A DNA stretch of 64,000 nucleotides from Pseudoalteromonas amylolytica (GCF_001854605.1 NZ_MKJU01000025.1:248378-312377), one strand, 5' to 3'. Shown: positions 18,406 through 27,874, numbered from the stretch's first letter. Program-made: numbers and translations. Notes: generated by a model not told the origin, from the letters alone.

Positions 18406-19260
18406 TTAACCAAAGCGTTCTTGGAAGTAGTCATCCGTATCTTCCAAAATATCCTGATAATCGTCCTCATCCAACTCTAAGGTGCTAAGTACCTCTGTTT
18501 TTACATGCAGCCAATCTGCTGTACTCCTAAAGCGCTTTTGCGTGTGTACTAGGTTCTCAGCCATTTTTAATGTGGCGTAACTGAGAAGTAACTCCTGATC
18601 GTGCGGTTCTGTCAAGAACTCTAAATCATGGTGACGCAAAATAAGCTGACAGATAGGTTTTGGTAGATGCCAGCTGGATGCTAGAAAAAACCCTACAATG
18701 GTGTGATTAGTGTTGTACGCTTGCTCTTCAAATTGAGTGAGAGGTTCATCATGACTGTTATTGGCTATATCGAGCACCTTAACGTAGTCTGGGTATTTAA
18801 CCGCCATAGCGGGGATCCCTGCATCGTGAAACAATCCAAGCATGTGTAGATTTTCCGAGGGCACTTTAGATTTCACTTTTTTGCCGATGAGTGTAGCAAC
18901 CGCTGCGATTTCTGTTGAGGTGTCCCAAAACCTTTCGAGACTGATACAACAAGAGCTTTGTTCAAAAGCTTGTTGCAACAGGCAGCTTGTGACCAGCTGA
19001 GTAACGCTATCTAGACCTAAAAACATCACGGCCTGTTTAATATCGGTGATCGTGCGTGACATGCCGTAAGCTGGCGAATTAATAACTTTAAGTACAGCAG
19101 CAGACGTTGAAAGGTCAGTGGAAATTAGGCTTGCAATGTGGTTTAAATCAGGCTCGGGGTGTTGAATAGCTGTTTGTAATTGTTCAAGAAGTTCTGGCTT
19201 AGGTGGTAAATTAAAGCCTCTTTTTATGTCGTTTATTACCTTGTCATCAATATTGATCAT
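18406..19260 (-). CDS. HDOD domain protein
   Basis: This 284-residue soluble protein has an HDOD domain (about 15-215), a metal-free relative of HD phosphohydrolases. Recognisable stretches are TSAAVLKVINSPAYGM near 48-63, LGLFHDAGIPAM near 140 and LILRHHDLEFL near 205. HDOD proteins act as signalling scaffolds, often downstream of cyclic-nucleotide or two-component systems. This one has no attached receiver or catalytic domain. I chose the ATG at 19260; two upstream in-frame starts (TTG, GTG) would add up to five residues. Confidence 0.85.
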   Translation of the reverse strand: MINIDDKVINDIKRGFNLPPKPELLEQLQTAIQHPEPDLNHIASLISTDLSTSAAVLKVINSPAYGMSRTITDIKQAVMFLGLDSVTQLVTSCLLQQAFEQSSCCISLERFWDTSTEIAAVATLIGKKVKSKVPSENLHMLGLFHDAGIPAMAVKYPDYVKVLDIANNSHDEPLTQFEEQAYNTNHTIVGFFLASSWHLPKPICQLILRHHDLEFLTEPHDQELLLSYATLKMAENLVHTQKRFRSTADWLHVKTEVLSTLELDEDDYQDILEDTDDYFQERFG

Positions 19261-19433
19261 AGTAGCGTGCACCAAGTCAAAGGGTTAGCCCAAAGCATAG
19301 CCTATTTAATATGAAATCAAGTGATACTATATATGCATCGATGGCTCATCGGTTGTGGTGTGACCTGTTCTGGATATTGCGACGAATGTTAATTTTAAGT
19401 AGAGTTAGGTGATTTTTTTATTAAGGAACAACT

Positions 19434-20987
19434 ATGGACTCACAGGCGAACGGTGCGGTAAACAATGGCGCAGTGACTCGATTTCTGAATTTTATTGAGC
19501 GGGTTGGGAATAAACTACCAGATCCCGCCATGATTTTTTTATTTTCTATGTTATTGATTTGGCTTCTATCTTGGCTCTTCTCTAACACTCAATTTGAATC
19601 GATTGACCCAAGAACAGGGCAAGCAATTGTGGTGCATAATCTGTTAAGTGGTGATGCACTCGCGGGCTTCTTGGCGACTATGGTTAAAACATTCACCAGC
19701 TTTGCTCCTTTGGGAGTTGTACTGGTTGCTATGTTGGGCGTAGGTGTGGCAGAGCATTCTGGCTATATCAATGTTGGCCTCAAGCTGATGCTCAAACGCA
19801 CACCACAGATTCTGCTCACGCCTTCAATCATTTTGGTGGCAATTGTAAGCCACACTGCAACGGATGCTGGTTATGTACTGGTTATTCCACTTGCTGGGGT
19901 GATTTTTTATGCCATGGGGCGGCATCCTTTGGCTGGTATTGCTGCTGCATTTGCAGGTGTAAGCGGCGGCTTTAGTGCCAACTTTATTCCTTCAGGAATA
20001 GACCCATTACTACAGAGCTTTACACAAAGTGCCGCACATATTATTGACCCTGAGATGGCTATAAACCCGCTGAATAATTGGTTTTTCACCTCCGCATCGA
20101 GTGTGTTTATCATTTTATTAGGCTGGTACATCACCGATAAAATTATTGAACCAAGACTTAAAAATACTCCTGTGGATGGAGACACCGATAGCCTACCTGA
20201 ATTTCATGAAGTCACCGATGTGGAGCGTAAGGGCTTTTACGTAGCCAGCACAGTGATGCTAGCAGGAATAGCCCTATTGACGTATGCGGCAAGCGGTGAA
20301 GACTCATCTCTACGTGGCCCTTCAGGGGCATTGACTGACTTTAGTGCTCCTTTAATGCAATCTATTGTGCCGCTGATCTTTTTACTATTTTGGATCCCAG
20401 GTGCCGTGTTTGGTTTTATGGTAGGCACCTTTAAATCTTCGAAAGATATGATAGATGCGATGAGTAAATCCATGGGGAGCATGGCTTATTACATCGTAAT
20501 GGCATTTTTCTGTGCATTGTTTATTTCTGCATTTGCAAAGTCGAATCTAGGTGCCTTATTAGCAATTGAAGGCGCAGAAATACTCAAGGCGTTAGCACTG
20601 CCTAGCGGAATTACAGTCGTAGGTATTATTTTCCTAACCGCTTTTGTAAACCTGTTTGTGGGGTCTAGTTCAGCAAAATGGGCGCTATTAGGGCCTATTT
20701 TTGTGCCTATGTTGATGCAATTAGGGATCTCTCCTGATTTAAGTCAGGCGGCGTATCGCGTAGGCGATTCAAGCTCCAATATTATTACTCCATTGATGCC
20801 TTACTTTCCGCTTGTTGTGGTCTATTGCCAAAAATATGTAAAAGGAACAGGCATTGGCACATTGATAGCGATGATGCTCCCGTATTCAATCGCCTTCTTA
20901 ATAGGCTGGAGCTTGTTCTTATTGGTTTACTGGGGACTGGATATTCCTTTGGGTTTGCAAGCAAGCTATGAATATTTAGGCTCATAA
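19434..20987 (+). CDS. AbgT-family transporter
   Basis: A 517-residue inner-membrane protein of the AbgT family, with the family signatures VSGGFSANFIPSGIDPLLQSFTQ (about 176-200) and VGSSSAKWALLGPIFVPM (about 405-425). E. coli AbgT imports p-aminobenzoyl-glutamate, while other members export sulfonamides or antimetabolites, so substrate and direction are uncertain here. TAAGGA before the ATG is the ribosome binding site. No abgA/abgB hydrolase genes lie beside it. Confidence 0.92.
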   Translation: MDSQANGAVNNGAVTRFLNFIERVGNKLPDPAMIFLFSMLLIWLLSWLFSNTQFESIDPRTGQAIVVHNLLSGDALAGFLATMVKTFTSFAPLGVVLVAMLGVGVAEHSGYINVGLKLMLKRTPQILLTPSIILVAIVSHTATDAGYVLVIPLAGVIFYAMGRHPLAGIAAAFAGVSGGFSANFIPSGIDPLLQSFTQSAAHIIDPEMAINPLNNWFFTSASSVFIILLGWYITDKIIEPRLKNTPVDGDTDSLPEFHEVTDVERKGFYVASTVMLAGIALLTYAASGEDSSLRGPSGALTDFSAPLMQSIVPLIFLLFWIPGAVFGFMVGTFKSSKDMIDAMSKSMGSMAYYIVMAFFCALFISAFAKSNLGALLAIEGAEILKALALPSGITVVGIIFLTAFVNLFVGSSSAKWALLGPIFVPMLMQLGISPDLSQAAYRVGDSSSNIITPLMPYFPLVVVYCQKYVKGTGIGTLIAMMLPYSIAFLIGWSLFLLVYWGLDIPLGLQASYEYLGS

Positions 20988-21007
20988 ATAACCAAAATTC
21001 AATAGTA

Positions 21008-21063
21008 TGGGCTCCTAAATGGTGATAATGTGGCAATCACACTGTTGCATTTAAAGGAGCCCA
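21008..21063 (+). promoter_or_regulatory. 5' leader hairpin sequestering the GNAT ribosome binding site
   Basis: TGGGCTCCT (21008-21016) is fully complementary to AGGAGCCCA (21055-21063), which contains the AAGGAG Shine-Dalgarno of the gene starting at 21066. AAAT / ATTT pairs further inside, with a 2-nt bulge. An inner GTGAT / ATCAC pair could extend the fold. In RNA this would hide the ribosome binding site until it is melted or remodelled. Confidence 0.6.
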
Positions 21064-21065
21064 AT

Positions 21066-21500
21066 ATGCAAGTAAACGTGGCCTCAGACTCTCATCTCAT
21101 CCTTTCTTATTTCGACGATATTCACGCAAATATTAGCCAATCTTACTGGGCAGAAAATATCCCTAAACCGCTGCTTAGAAAAGCGTTAGAGAACAGTGTG
21201 TGTTTTGCCATTATAGACCCACAAGCAGGGCTTATGGCATTTGCACGTATGATCACGGATAAAGCCACGTTTGGGTACTTGGCGGATGTGTTCGTACAAC
21301 CTGCTTTTCAAGGCCAAGGGTTGAGTAAAAGGTTGATGGAGGCTATACAGACACATCCCGAACTACAAGGGTTACGGCGTACTATGCTAGCCACTAAGGA
21401 TGCACATGGCTTGTATGAGCAATATGGCTTTGAGCCAATTACGGATGCATCTCCTTTTATGCAAATTGTCGTGCCCGATATTTACAAGCCTAATTTGTAA
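21066..21500 (+). CDS. GNAT-family N-acetyltransferase
   Basis: The 144-residue protein has the GNAT fold: a central strand with GYLADVFVQPAFQGQGLSKRLM (about 75-96), where QGQGLS forms the acetyl-CoA pyrophosphate loop, and a C-terminal LYEQYGFEPI typical of the family. The acceptor substrate is unknown; small stand-alone members acetylate amines, amino acids or protein termini. The ATG at 21066 follows a strong AAGGAG, which the upstream arm of a leader hairpin would sequester. An upstream in-frame start at 21030 lies inside that hairpin and is unlikely. Confidence 0.87.
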   Translation: MQVNVASDSHLILSYFDDIHANISQSYWAENIPKPLLRKALENSVCFAIIDPQAGLMAFARMITDKATFGYLADVFVQPAFQGQGLSKRLMEAIQTHPELQGLRRTMLATKDAHGLYEQYGFEPITDASPFMQIVVPDIYKPNL

Positions 21501-21622
21501 CATAAAGCAGATAAGGTGTTCACATGAGTGGAAACATCTAAATTAAGGTGGTTGTTGCGCTAACTCCTGCTAAATTTACATATTATACAGATAGTTTTTG
21601 CAACAAGCAGTAGAGGTTTGCG

Positions 21623-23959
21623 GTGAGAATAAAAAGTAAGATTGTATTAAACGTGGCGATTATTGTTGCCGCAGCGGTGATAGCAACAGCTGGTATTCTA
21701 ACTACGTTGGCAAAATCGAATGCTAATAATGCGCTACAGGAGCAGTTGCAAAATCGCTTAGTGGGTGTCAGGGATGCAAAGAAAGAGCAACTAGAAAGCT
21801 ACTTTGACATGATGCAGCAGCAAATCAAAACGCTGGCGTCTTCAACAATGACTGTCGATGCAACTGTCGCATTTAGATCTGGTTTTTCTCAGTATCAGCA
21901 GCAATTCTCTGGAGCGAGTCAAAGCCAGATAAACACTTCTTTGCAACGCTTCTATCAGCAGCAGTTTGCGGCAAATTACCGTGAGCTAAATGATGATGCG
22001 CAAATTAACACGCAAGTGTTATTGGCGGACTTGTCAACAAATACCAGAGCGATTCAATATACCTATATTTCTAACAACCGGCACCCATTAGGTAGTAAAA
22101 GCGAATTGTATGATGCCCAAGACGGCAGTGATTACGCGCAAACCCATGTGAAGTATCACGACTCTTACAAGCAGCTACTAGAATCGTTTGGCTACTACGA
22201 TATTTTTATTGTTGATGCGCAAACGGGTGAGGTTATTTACTCTGTGTTTAAAGAACTCGACTTTGCTACCTCATTGCGCTTTGGCCCATACAGTAGCTCG
22301 GGTTTGGGAGATGCATATCAAGCAGCCATGAAAGCACAGCAAGGTGAGGTGACGCTCATTGATTTTAGGCCTTACACGCCTTCTTATGAGGCGCCTGCTG
22401 CATTCTTATCAACCCCGATATTTAACAATAAGCAACGAATTGGTGTGCTTATTTTCCAAGCGCCAGTGGACAACATTAATAACATCATGGATTACGATCA
22501 ACAATGGCTGCAAAGAGGGCTTGGAGAAACAGGAGAAACCTATTTGGTGGGGGAAGATCGGTTGATGCGTTCGCAAAGCCGTTTCTTTTTGGAAAATAAA
22601 TCTCAATATTTAGCGAACATCAAAAGTCAAGGTGTTGCCAGCCAAGTGATCAGTCAAATAGATGCTAAAAACTCTACATTGGGCTTAGCTGAAGTGAAAA
22701 CGCAGGCTGCAGAGCGCGCTTTGCAAGGTCAAAGTGGTTTTTCACAGGCCAATAACTATCTTAATACAGAAGTAGTCTCAGCGTTTGCACCATTAGATTT
22801 AATGGGCTTACGTTGGGCCATTGTCAGTGAAATTAGTACAGATGAAGGTTTTGAAGCCAGTGCTAACTTGTTGGAAACCATGTTATTTGCTGCAGTGGTG
22901 CTCAGTATTGTATTGATATTAATGGGACTGGCGATTGCGTGGTTTTTAGGGGGATATCTGTCAAAACCCGTTCTGGCAATTAATGATTTTGTGGTGAAAG
23001 TGGCAACGTCATTGGATCTGTCTTTGCGAGCAAATTTACGCTTTAACAAAGCGGATAATGATGAAATAGGTCAGGTTGGCCGCTCGCTCAATAAGATGAT
23101 GCAAAGTATTAATGAGGCGATGTGTGAAGTCTCAGATTCATCTAAAAATTTGGATCGTTCAGTGTCATCGCTGAGGGAGAATTTTAACAAAGTTGCGACT
23201 CAGTCAACAGAGCAGTCCAGCATGACTCTGCAACTGTCGGCTGCGATAGAGCAGATGGCGCAAACCTCGGAATCATTAGCACAATCAGCTGAAAGCTCGA
23301 ATGAAGCAACTCATGCAGCGGTTGAGCAAGTAGCTGATGGACAAGCGAATGTAGAGGCCAACGTGCGCAACAATAATGAGTTAAAAAATATCATTACCGT
23401 GACTTCCAGTGAAGTAGATAAGGTTGCCAAAGATAGTGCTGATATTGGCTCAGTTTTAGAGGTAATAAAAGGCATAGCTGAACAAACAAACCTGCTGGCG
23501 CTCAATGCCGCGATAGAAGCTGCAAGGGCTGGAGAACAAGGACGCGGATTTGCCGTTGTTGCCGACGAAGTTCGAGCGCTGGCACAAAAGACTCAAGACT
23601 CCACCAAAGAGATCCACAATATCATTGAAGCCTTGCAAAGTGGTTCGAAGCAAACGGTTAACTCCATGAAAGGCGCACTGGTAAGCGTTGAACAAACATT
23701 CTCTACAACAAGCCATGTTACTTCATCATTTGAGCAAATAAACGAGCAAGTCATGGCGATTGAAAGTTATAACTCACAAGTAGCAACGGCCACATCAGAG
23801 CAAAGTGCGGTTGCCCGAGATATGGCGCATCAGGTATCGAGTATCAGTGATCTCGCTGAGCACAACTGCGATAACATTCAGATAGCGTCTAGTTGTTGTG
23901 ACGAAGTGGAGTCGGAATATCACCGTCTGCAAGCTTTGGTAGGACGTTTCAAGCTCTAG
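21623..23959 (+). CDS. Methyl-accepting chemotaxis protein
   Basis: A 778-residue chemoreceptor starting with GTG behind AGAGGT. It has membrane helices at about 7-27 and 415-440 flanking a large periplasmic sensor of Cache type ([14 protein letters not shown] near 308 and a second lobe after it). A HAMP domain follows (about 440-495), then the cytoplasmic signalling helices. The conserved hairpin tip ([15 protein letters not shown], then [12 protein letters not shown]) is intact, so coupling to CheA/CheW is expected. The ligand cannot be inferred. No other chemotaxis genes are adjacent. Confidence 0.95.
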   Translation: MRIKSKIVLNVAIIVAAAVIATAGILTTLAKSNANNALQEQLQNRLVGVRDAKKEQLESYFDMMQQQIKTLASSTMTVDATVAFRSGFSQYQQQFSGASQSQINTSLQRFYQQQFAANYRELNDDAQINTQVLLADLSTNTRAIQYTYISNNRHPLGSKSELYDAQDGSDYAQTHVKYHDSYKQLLESFGYYDIFIVDAQTGEVIYSVFKELDFATSLRFGPYSSSGLGDAYQAAMKAQQGEVTLIDFRPYTPSYEAPAAFLSTPIFNNKQRIGVLIFQAPVDNINNIMDYDQQWLQRGLGETGETYLVGEDRLMRSQSRFFLENKSQYLANIKSQGVASQVISQIDAKNSTLGLAEVKTQAAERALQGQSGFSQANNYLNTEVVSAFAPLDLMGLRWAIVSEISTDEGFEASANLLETMLFAAVVLSIVLILMGLAIAWFLGGYLSKPVLAINDFVVKVATSLDLSLRANLRFNKADNDEIGQVGRSLNKMMQSINEAMCEVSDSSKNLDRSVSSLRENFNKVATQSTEQSSMTLQLSAAIEQMAQTSESLAQSAESSNEATHAAVEQVADGQANVEANVRNNNELKNIITVTSSEVDKVAKDSADIGSVLEVIKGIAEQTNLLALNAAIEAARAGEQGRGFAVVADEVRALAQKTQDSTKEIHNIIEALQSGSKQTVNSMKGALVSVEQTFSTTSHVTSSFEQINEQVMAIESYNSQVATATSEQSAVARDMAHQVSSISDLAEHNCDNIQIASSCCDEVESEYHRLQALVGRFKL

Positions 23960-23982
23960 TCAGTTGATGTCTGACTAGAGCT
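23952..23982. terminator. 12-bp hairpin overlapping the chemoreceptor stop codon
   Basis: AGCTCTAGTCAG and CTGACTAGAGCT form a perfect stem with a 7-nt loop. The left arm contains the TAG stop of the chemoreceptor gene. It sits between convergent genes. There is no U-tract, so it may stabilise 3' ends rather than terminate by itself. Confidence 0.5.
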
Positions 23983-23999
23983 GATGAGATGAAGTGTGA

Positions 24000-25259
24000 T
24001 TAACCTAGCATGTTATACAACAAAGCAGAAACAGCGAGTAGTCCAACACACAACACGAAGTAGGTGCCAATATGTCGTCTGTATGCGTGTAAAGCGGGAA
24101 CTTTAAACACCGCAACAGTTGGCATAATAAACAAGATCATGGCGATGATTGGGCCTGATATTGCGCCCATCATGTCTAAGATACTTGGATTGGCTACTGC
24201 ACATACCCAAATAGCAATAAACATAAAACCAATACCCAATTTGTCTGCTTGGGCAAACGTCAGTTTAAGTTGTTTTGTCATCAGACCATTGAAGCTCTCG
24301 CGTGCGCCCATAAAGTGCCCCAGAAATGATGACGTAATGGCTACAAACGCCACGAGTGGCCCGAGCATGGCAATAAATGGGTTATCATAAATATTCGCTA
24401 GATAAGAAAGCACAGAAACGTTTGCCTGTTTAGCATTATTCATTTGCTCAGGTGTTAGTGACAATACACAGGAAATAACAAACAGTAAGACAAATAAAAT
24501 CAAAAATACTGACGTGTATTTGAGAATACGTTCTGCCTTACTGGTTGCTTGTCGTTTGTAGTGACGTCTTTGTACGTTCGCAAAGCTAGAAATAGCTGCT
24601 GCATGACTAAATGAAAATACAATAACTGGAACGGATAACCATAAGGTGGAAGCCAAATTACCTAACTCGGGTGTATCGACTATGGGCACTTGCCAATGTG
24701 GTATTAAATATAGAGACAGGAACAGTAAAATAGCGACCAGTGGATAAACCAGCACGGCAAATGCACGCATGAGCAGCTTCTCACCACCTAGCATAATGCC
24801 AATCATGCCTGCTACCAATACACCAGAGAGCGCTGCTCGTGGTAGAGACTCAAGACCCAACTGATTGACCATAAAGCTATCAACGGTGTTGGTTAGGCCA
24901 ACGCCATAAATGAGCAGGATGGGAAATATTGAGAAGAAATACAGCAGCGAAATGAGACGACCCGCGATTGGCCCAAAGTGCTCTTCTACCACATCGGTAA
25001 AGTCGGCATTTCCTTGCTCGGATGACAGTACAAATCGAGCCAGACCCCTGTGAGCCATGTAGGTCATGGGTAAGGCCAATAAGGTCATCACTAGTAATGG
25101 CCAAAAGCCGCCAATACCTATGTTAATAGGCAGGAATAAAATACCAGCACCTACTGCTGTACCAAATAAACTAAGGACCCAATGGGTGTCATGCTTACTC
25201 CAGTTACCCCAACTGGCTGAAGATATATCGGTTGTGATAGCTTCTGGGGAGTTACTCAT
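24000..25259 (-). CDS. Aromatic/hydroxy amino acid permease (HAAAP family)
   Basis: This 419-residue protein has eleven membrane helices and strongly resembles the SdaC/TdcC branch of the HAAAP family: early motif HWVLSLFGTAVGAGILFLP and later VIVFSFSHAAAISSFANVQR. SdaC takes up serine and TdcC threonine with protons or sodium. Serine is the best guess, but the branch cannot be fixed by eye. I chose the ATG at 25259, with AGGA eight bases upstream, over one three codons earlier. It is convergent with the chemoreceptor gene, with no deaminase gene nearby. Confidence 0.88.
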   Translation of the reverse strand: MSNSPEAITTDISSASWGNWSKHDTHWVLSLFGTAVGAGILFLPINIGIGGFWPLLVMTLLALPMTYMAHRGLARFVLSSEQGNADFTDVVEEHFGPIAGRLISLLYFFSIFPILLIYGVGLTNTVDSFMVNQLGLESLPRAALSGVLVAGMIGIMLGGEKLLMRAFAVLVYPLVAILLFLSLYLIPHWQVPIVDTPELGNLASTLWLSVPVIVFSFSHAAAISSFANVQRRHYKRQATSKAERILKYTSVFLILFVLLFVISCVLSLTPEQMNNAKQANVSVLSYLANIYDNPFIAMLGPLVAFVAITSSFLGHFMGARESFNGLMTKQLKLTFAQADKLGIGFMFIAIWVCAVANPSILDMMGAISGPIIAMILFIMPTVAVFKVPALHAYRRHIGTYFVLCVGLLAVSALLYNMLG

Positions 25260-25268
25260 AAAATACAT

Positions 25269-25781
25269 CCTGAGTTATGAAAATTTCACGCATCATAATG
25301 GAAGTTAGATAAAGATTCATGTGTTATTCAGGTCTTTAGATGAGTTATGCTTAAAGAGTATTCAAAGCGTCTAATTGTTATACTTATGATTATCTAGGAC
25401 TGAGGTTAATTGGGTGGCCGTTGCGCTATCAGTATGTTGAAAATAACAATATGAAGACTTTATTATTGGTGCCATCAAGGAAGTTTGAATCGTTATTCAT
25501 TTAAAAAATAAAAACCATAAAAATAACGTATTAAATTCAATGGCGTATACGAAATTGGCCTTAAATTTGTTAATATTTATTCCATTTCTTTCACATTTCC
25601 CTAATATAAATATGTTCTTGGTGCGCTTTCTTATTTGAGCAAACCCATGAATAGCGTATCGCTGCATAGAATGTTACATCTTTTAAACGTCTAGAATTGA
25701 CGTAAGGTCATTATGTGTTTAACATCGAGGTAACATATTTTGTGGCATTCATTATACAATTTATATTAAGAGGTAAATGAA
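25269..25781. other. AT-rich intergenic region upstream of the peptide island
   Basis: About 510 bp with no convincing gene. It is clearly AT-richer than its surroundings. It must hold the promoter of the minus-strand permease and, at its right end, a sigma-70-like promoter for the small-peptide operon. I see no direct repeats, integrase site or insertion-sequence ends. Confidence 0.6.
25697..25725 (+). promoter_or_regulatory. Sigma-70-like promoter of the small-peptide operon
   Basis: TTGACG and TAACAT are separated by 17 bp, an optimal spacing, and the -10 box ends 56 bp before the start codon of the 58-residue peptide gene. It was identified by eye and is not proven. Confidence 0.5.
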
Positions 25782-25958
25782 ATGTTTGCACTGAATAAAG
25801 TTATAGGGAATATTTTGAGGTTTGATACTAGCAATAGAGTATTAACAAAGAATAACAAGCTTACTCTGAGCGAGAAAATCAACAAATTAGAGTTACACCA
25901 ATGTTCATTAGTGTCAGGTGCTGGCTCTTCAGGGCATGGTCATCAGCCACCAGAGTAA
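25782..25958 (+). CDS. Small peptide with double-glycine-like leader
   Basis: The open frame encodes 58 residues and starts at an ATG 8 bp after AAGAGG. The first 35 residues are basic and amphipathic. They are followed by LTLSEKINKLELHQC, then LVSGAG and a short Gly/Ser/His/Pro tail (SSGHGHQPPE). Leaders of exported peptides often end in a similar LSxxEL...VSGG/GA motif, where a C39 peptidase cuts after the second small residue. By that analogy a core of about 11 residues would be released. No C39 transporter or modification enzyme lies beside it. I do not recognise a family. It has its own promoter and lies 28 bp before the next gene. Confidence 0.55.
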   Translation: MFALNKVIGNILRFDTSNRVLTKNNKLTLSEKINKLELHQCSLVSGAGSSGHGHQPPE

Positions 25959-25986
25959 GTTGTATTGAGTATTTTATAGGAAAAAC

Positions 25987-26535
25987 ATGGATGAACTTTA
26001 CACATTAGTGGCTTGGGGATTGCGAGCATTAGAATGTGCAGTTTTAATCTTGGTTATATTAAATCTTAAATGGCGAAATATACCTGTATTTGGTGTTTAC
26101 AGATTTGAATCTCTTGCTGATGAAGAGCTTTACTCATGTTTTTTAACTTGCTTATGCTTGTTTGCTATAAATTTACTTATCACCAATATAATACCTTATA
26201 TCTTCTCACTAGAAGTTGGGGTATTTGAGCTGAGACGCTTTTACTATTCATTTTTAGTGAGTATCTCAGCGACTTTTTGTCTATTGATGTTTTTCTTCCA
26301 TTCAATAAAAAATTGCCGATTCTCGTTTGTTGCAAGGACTTGCTTGTTTATGAGTTTCGTCGGAACACTGACAAACCTTCTACAGCTTGTACTAAGGGGG
26401 TATTTTGATATTAATATCCTTTATAGTTTTTATGGGCCTTTCATCGCTTCACAATCGATAATGGATATAGCCATTACCATGTTTTTTGTTTTTAAATTTA
26501 CGTCTCAAACACACCGTATGAGGGTGCCTGCATGA
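25987..26535 (+). CDS. Unknown five-helix membrane protein
   Basis: I do not recognise this 182-residue protein. It has five hydrophobic segments at about 5-27, 48-72, 84-107, 115-137 and 147-170, many cysteines in the second helix (CFLTCLCLF), and short loops. No catalytic motif or signature is visible. It starts 28 bp after the small-peptide gene behind TAGGAAAAAC, and its stop overlaps the next ATG (ATGA), so the three genes look like one operon. Export, sensing or immunity for the peptide are possible roles, but nothing in the sequence shows which. Confidence 0.7.
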   Translation: MDELYTLVAWGLRALECAVLILVILNLKWRNIPVFGVYRFESLADEELYSCFLTCLCLFAINLLITNIIPYIFSLEVGVFELRRFYYSFLVSISATFCLLMFFFHSIKNCRFSFVARTCLFMSFVGTLTNLLQLVLRGYFDINILYSFYGPFIASQSIMDIAITMFFVFKFTSQTHRMRVPA

Positions 26536-26897
26536 TGCTTGTCCTAACAATGGCTTGTCTGACGTGTTTGATTTTTGTTTGTTATGTTGTGTCGTTGGTC
26601 AAAGGTATTAATTTATCTCGTAGTGAGCAAAAACTAAAAGCTTTTCTAGTTACATCAAAATCTGGTCGGCATGAATCGATATCTAAACAATCTTACGACC
26701 AAGCTTACGATATTGTTATGGACTTAGCAGAAGTGCTTGAAAGTGATGATGACTTTGTTAAATATGACGGTGTAAAAGTCATGTTCAAGCGGGTCAGCGA
26801 TTTTAAAGAGTCTGAGCAAACCTGCAACGGTGTGGTAGCCAAGTCAGATGTTTCACGTTGTAATCAAACGGTGCAAGTATTAAAAGTAGTAAAATAA
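26532..26897 (+). CDS. Unknown small membrane-anchored protein
   Basis: The 121-residue protein has one N-terminal membrane helix (about 2-24), a basic stretch and a charged cytoplasmic domain with SYDQAYDIVMDLAEVLESDDDF (about 57-78). I recognise no family. The gene overlaps the preceding membrane-protein gene by 4 bp (ATGA). Two consecutive in-frame ATGs are available as starts. Such pairs of small membrane proteins after a leader-type peptide gene resemble transport or self-protection modules, but that is only a contextual suggestion. Confidence 0.65.
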   Translation: MMLVLTMACLTCLIFVCYVVSLVKGINLSRSEQKLKAFLVTSKSGRHESISKQSYDQAYDIVMDLAEVLESDDDFVKYDGVKVMFKRVSDFKESEQTCNGVVAKSDVSRCNQTVQVLKVVK

Positions 26898-26944
26898 GTT
26901 AAAGTGCAGCTTAGAGGGAGGAAAGGGATTGCTATAGTTATTTC

Positions 26945-27391
26945 TTAAGCGCTTTTATTGTTTCTAAACGAGCCTGCCAACAAAGGTTTTAAGTCTCTTA
27001 ATAGTAGCTGCCCACTTGTTTCAAAGTCAGCCGTTTTAGTTGATTTAAACCATCCCAAATGACACATAAACAACAATGTTTCTTTTGCGGTTTTAACAAA
27101 TTGTTGTTCAAATTCATCCTCAGACAAGAACGGCGTATAAGTCTGCATACTGGTCGGGTTGTTGGTGGTCGCATTGGGGTGGTTTTCGCCAGTAATTAGC
27201 CACTGAGCAAATGCTTTAGTCGATGGATGTTCGAAAAATTTGGAAATAACCGAAAGTGTGGGTTCTCGCTCACCTTTCTCATACTTTCGATATGATGGAA
27301 CTGGGATTTCTAACATTTCAGCAAAACTTACCTGCGATTCATCCACTGAAATTCGCAGTTGTTTTAATCTTGTTGCAAAAGTATTTGACAT
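26945..27391 (-). CDS. XRE-family helix-turn-helix regulator
   Basis: This 148-residue protein begins with a Cro/CI-type helix-turn-helix (about 4-62: LKQLRISVDESQVSFAEML, then PVPSYRKYEKGEREP). A C-terminal region of about 85 residues that I do not recognise follows. The DNA-binding half resembles phage-type repressors. I start it at the ATG at 27391, since the upstream alternative adds six residues. It is transcribed towards the peptide operon and away from a second XRE gene. The intergenic space holds an imperfect inverted repeat that could be a shared operator. Confidence 0.83.
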   Translation of the reverse strand: MSNTFATRLKQLRISVDESQVSFAEMLEIPVPSYRKYEKGEREPTLSVISKFFEHPSTKAFAQWLITGENHPNATTNNPTSMQTYTPFLSEDEFEQQFVKTAKETLLFMCHLGWFKSTKTADFETSGQLLLRDLKPLLAGSFRNNKSA

Positions 27392-27482
27392 ATAACCCAA
27401 TCCGATCAATTATTTTACCAGTTGACCCAGATAGGCTACATGAAATAAATCATCTTGTCTATTTCGGTGTTTCAGGGGGCTG

Positions 27483-27508
27483 TGAGTGTAGTCAAGTACA
27501 TTCACTCA
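27483..27508. promoter_or_regulatory. Inverted repeat between the divergent XRE genes
   Basis: TGAGTG and CACTCA are separated by 14 bp, with partial symmetry inside (GTAGT / ACATT). It lies between the two divergently transcribed XRE genes, 92 bp from one start and 76 bp from the other. It is a candidate operator for either regulator. The evidence is symmetry and position only. Confidence 0.35.
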
Positions 27509-27583
27509 ATAGGACCATTTGGTGATTTGCAACCAGTTTGTTGTACAGGCTGTAAAATACCGACTATTACCAAATATGGATAT

Positions 27584-27874
27584 ATGATGACAATAAGAAG
27601 AAATGAACGCACACGTAAAGCGCATACCTTGGCAGCAAAACAGTATATTCCAGCGACAATTCGTAAGTTACGAAGAGATATGAAATTGACTCAGGCTCAA
27701 CTGGGTAAAAGCCTAGTTACGCCAGTCGATCAGGCCACTATCTCAAACTGGGAATCTGGTAAGACAGAACTCACAGCATGCCAATTGCTTGATATTATGA
27801 TGCTGTTTGGCCAACCCAATTTTCTATCTTTTATCGAGCAATATAGTCCTGTTGAGGAAAGGCAGTCTGCCTAA
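27584..27874 (+). CDS. Small XRE-family regulator
   Basis: The 96-residue protein is almost entirely a helix-turn-helix domain: IRKLRRDMKLTQAQLGKSL, then VDQATISNWESGKTELTACQLLDI (about 22-70). This fits a DNA-binding repressor or activator without an effector domain. Two adjacent ATGs (27584, 27587) are possible starts. The frame is open for another 43 codons upstream, but that part is Cys-rich, lacks a ribosome binding site and overlaps the candidate operator. A strong hairpin terminator follows about 80 bp downstream. Confidence 0.8.
   Translation: MMTIRRNERTRKAHTLAAKQYIPATIRKLRRDMKLTQAQLGKSLVTPVDQATISNWESGKTELTACQLLDIMMLFGQPNFLSFIEQYSPVEERQSA

Noticed and set aside
26945..27874. Divergent XRE genes as a toxin-antitoxin or phage immunity module
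   Set aside because: Both proteins are helix-turn-helix regulators. No toxin, integrase, excisionase or phage structural gene is nearby, and no attachment-site repeat is visible.
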